This document shows positions 14,441 to 14,441 of a stretch of 14,441 nt of DNA, in pieces; positions within the stretch are counted from its first letter, which is position 1; every line of letters begins with the position of its first letter. Source of the DNA: Bacteroidales bacterium M6. GTDB taxonomy: Bacteria; Bacteroidota; Bacteroidia; Bacteroidales; Muribaculaceae. The notes below the pieces were generated by a model that did no database searches, was not told the DNA's origin, and saw only the letters and a list, made by a program, of their open reading frames with translations. A program made the translations under genes and the position numbers. The stretch covers positions 311,002-325,442 of the forward strand of contig LUJQ01000021.1 in the NCBI GenBank assembly GCA_001689485.1, read 5' to 3'.

Positions 14441-14441
14441 T

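Noticed and set aside
1..14441. Search for mobile elements, CRISPR arrays, tRNA or rRNA genes and defence or toxin-antitoxin genes
   Set aside because: No transposase, integrase, phage, Cas, restriction or toxin motif was found in any plausible frame, and no spaced repeat array or cloverleaf was seen by eye.

Overview
The window reads as chromosomal DNA of a Bacteroidales bacterium, most likely a gut member such as the Muribaculaceae (family-level guess). The reasons are: Bacteroidetes-type promoters (TTG, about 20 nt, TAnnTTTG) upstream of rplU, the amylase and hflX; AT-rich leaders with almost no Shine-Dalgarno sequences; a secreted starch hydrolase with two CBM26-like modules and a type IX secretion (Por) type C-terminal tail; and an RND efflux operon of the usual Bacteroidetes composition.

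Layout. Positions 1-152 hold an AT-rich flank with a heptamer tandem repeat. Positions 153-5694 (minus) are a tripartite RND efflux operon read right to left: lipoprotein adaptor, inner-membrane pump, TolC-type outer-membrane channel. Spacing is tight (an 11-nt gap, then a 4-nt ATGA overlap). Positions 5695-5982 are a divergent, AT-rich promoter region with an inverted repeat and a small dyad. Positions 5983-9342 (plus) are one large secreted GH13 alpha-amylase-family enzyme. Positions 9343-10095 carry the rplU-rpmA ribosomal protein operon with a clear promoter, a foldable leader and a very strong terminator hairpin at 10120-10158. Positions 10159-10522 are an unusually GC-rich gap without a convincing gene. 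Positions 10523-14410 (minus) are a three-gene cluster read right to left: hflX (ribosome-associated GTPase), a dGTPase-like dNTP triphosphohydrolase, and a membrane TPM-domain protein with two zinc ribbons and a glycine-rich tail.

How the genes fit together. The efflux genes form one functional unit spanning both membranes; no regulator is encoded beside them. The amylase stands alone rather than in a Sus-type locus and is probably secreted for starch or glycogen breakdown. rplU-rpmA is core translation machinery. In hflX-dgt, the downstream start codon overlaps the upstream stop codon and has a rare strong Shine-Dalgarno sequence, which suggests coupled translation. I found no transposase, integrase, phage gene, CRISPR array, toxin-antitoxin pair or tRNA. 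Nothing here is clearly a new biological system. The least explained pieces are the GC-rich gap at 10159-10522, the folded rplU leader, and the inverted repeat between the efflux and amylase genes.
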